Assembly (NCBI GenBank): GCA_910577995.1 | Contig: CAJTND010000023.1 | Location: 1 to 14,269 of the forward strand | Reading direction: 5' to 3' | DNA: 14,269 nucleotides | Source: an uncultured Christensenella sp. | Lineage (GTDB): Bacteria; Bacillota; Clostridia; Christensenellales; Pumilibacteraceae | Shown: in pieces, positions 14,251 through 14,269 of the stretch | How the letters are laid out: the number at the start of each line of letters is the position of its first letter | How positions within the stretch are numbered: the stretch's first letter is position 1 | The notes under the pieces: model-generated | The model's input: the letters and a program-made list of their open reading frames with translations, nothing else | Database searches by the model: none | What the model was told of the DNA's origin: nothing | Position numbers and translations under genes: made by a program

Positions 14251-14269
14251 TGGTAGCGGGGGCGGGACC
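14251..14269 (-). tRNA. Probable 3' end of a tRNA (partial)
   Basis: The minus strand reads GGT-CCCGC-CCCCGCT-A-CCA and is followed at once by a terminator hairpin. This fits the end of a T loop, the T-stem 3' strand, an acceptor 3' strand, discriminator A and an encoded CCA, as in the tRNA-Arg of this window. The three T-loop bases (GGT) lack the usual A at position 58, which lowers my confidence. The amino acid cannot be told without the rest. Confidence 0.5.

Noticed and set aside
1..14269. CRISPR array, insertion sequence, prophage or transposase
   Set aside because: I saw no regularly spaced repeats, terminal inverted repeats with a transposase, or phage genes anywhere in the window.

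Overview
This is a bacterial chromosome segment. Every recognisable gene, including both RNA genes, lies on the minus strand, so the window is best read from right to left. Strong AGGAGG-type ribosome binding sites, sigma-A style promoters (TTGACA/TATAAT type), CCA encoded in the tRNA gene, a SpoIIIJ-class YidC without the large proteobacterial domain, and a bile salt hydrolase all point to a Bacillota (Clostridia) member of fairly high GC that probably lives in an animal gut. The lineage below Clostridia is a guess; a Christensenellales-like group would fit.

Right end (14269 to about 9397): the 3' end of a probable tRNA and its terminator, then the classical rpmH-rnpA-yidD-yidC-jag cluster (ribosomal protein L34, RNase P protein, membrane insertion factors, KH/R3H RNA-binding protein). 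Two more genes follow in tight succession: a two-helix membrane protein with a DUF2726 nuclease-like domain, and a PflX-type radical SAM protein. A single good promoter lies in front of rpmH, and most gaps are overlaps or under 15 bases, so this looks like one operon of seven genes.

Middle (about 9396 to 5736): a non-coding stretch with a perfect consensus promoter that has no obvious gene; tRNA-Arg(CCG) with its own promoter and a very strong terminator; an 80-residue two-helix protein of unknown function; RtcB RNA ligase with its own promoter; a DUF3784-type small membrane protein; and the C-terminal 60% of an antibiotic-resistance-type ABC-F ATPase cut off by a stop codon exactly where its first ATPase domain should end.

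Left end (5735 to 1): a choloylglycine (bile salt) hydrolase with all catalytic residues, a terminator, then gyrB and gyrA as a two-gene operon with its own promoter. gyrA runs off the left edge with its last part missing.

rpmH-rnpA-yidD-yidC-jag and gyrBA normally flank oriC and dnaA. Here they share one strand with accessory genes between them, and dnaA, dnaN, recF, mnmE and mnmG are absent, so the origin-region order is rearranged in this lineage. I found no convincing new multi-gene system. The items most worth a second look are the orphan promoter at 9311-9339, the four-segment alternative-pairing region at 8551-8655, the truncated ABC-F, the enlarged YidC, and the DUF2726/radical SAM pair in the rpmH operon.
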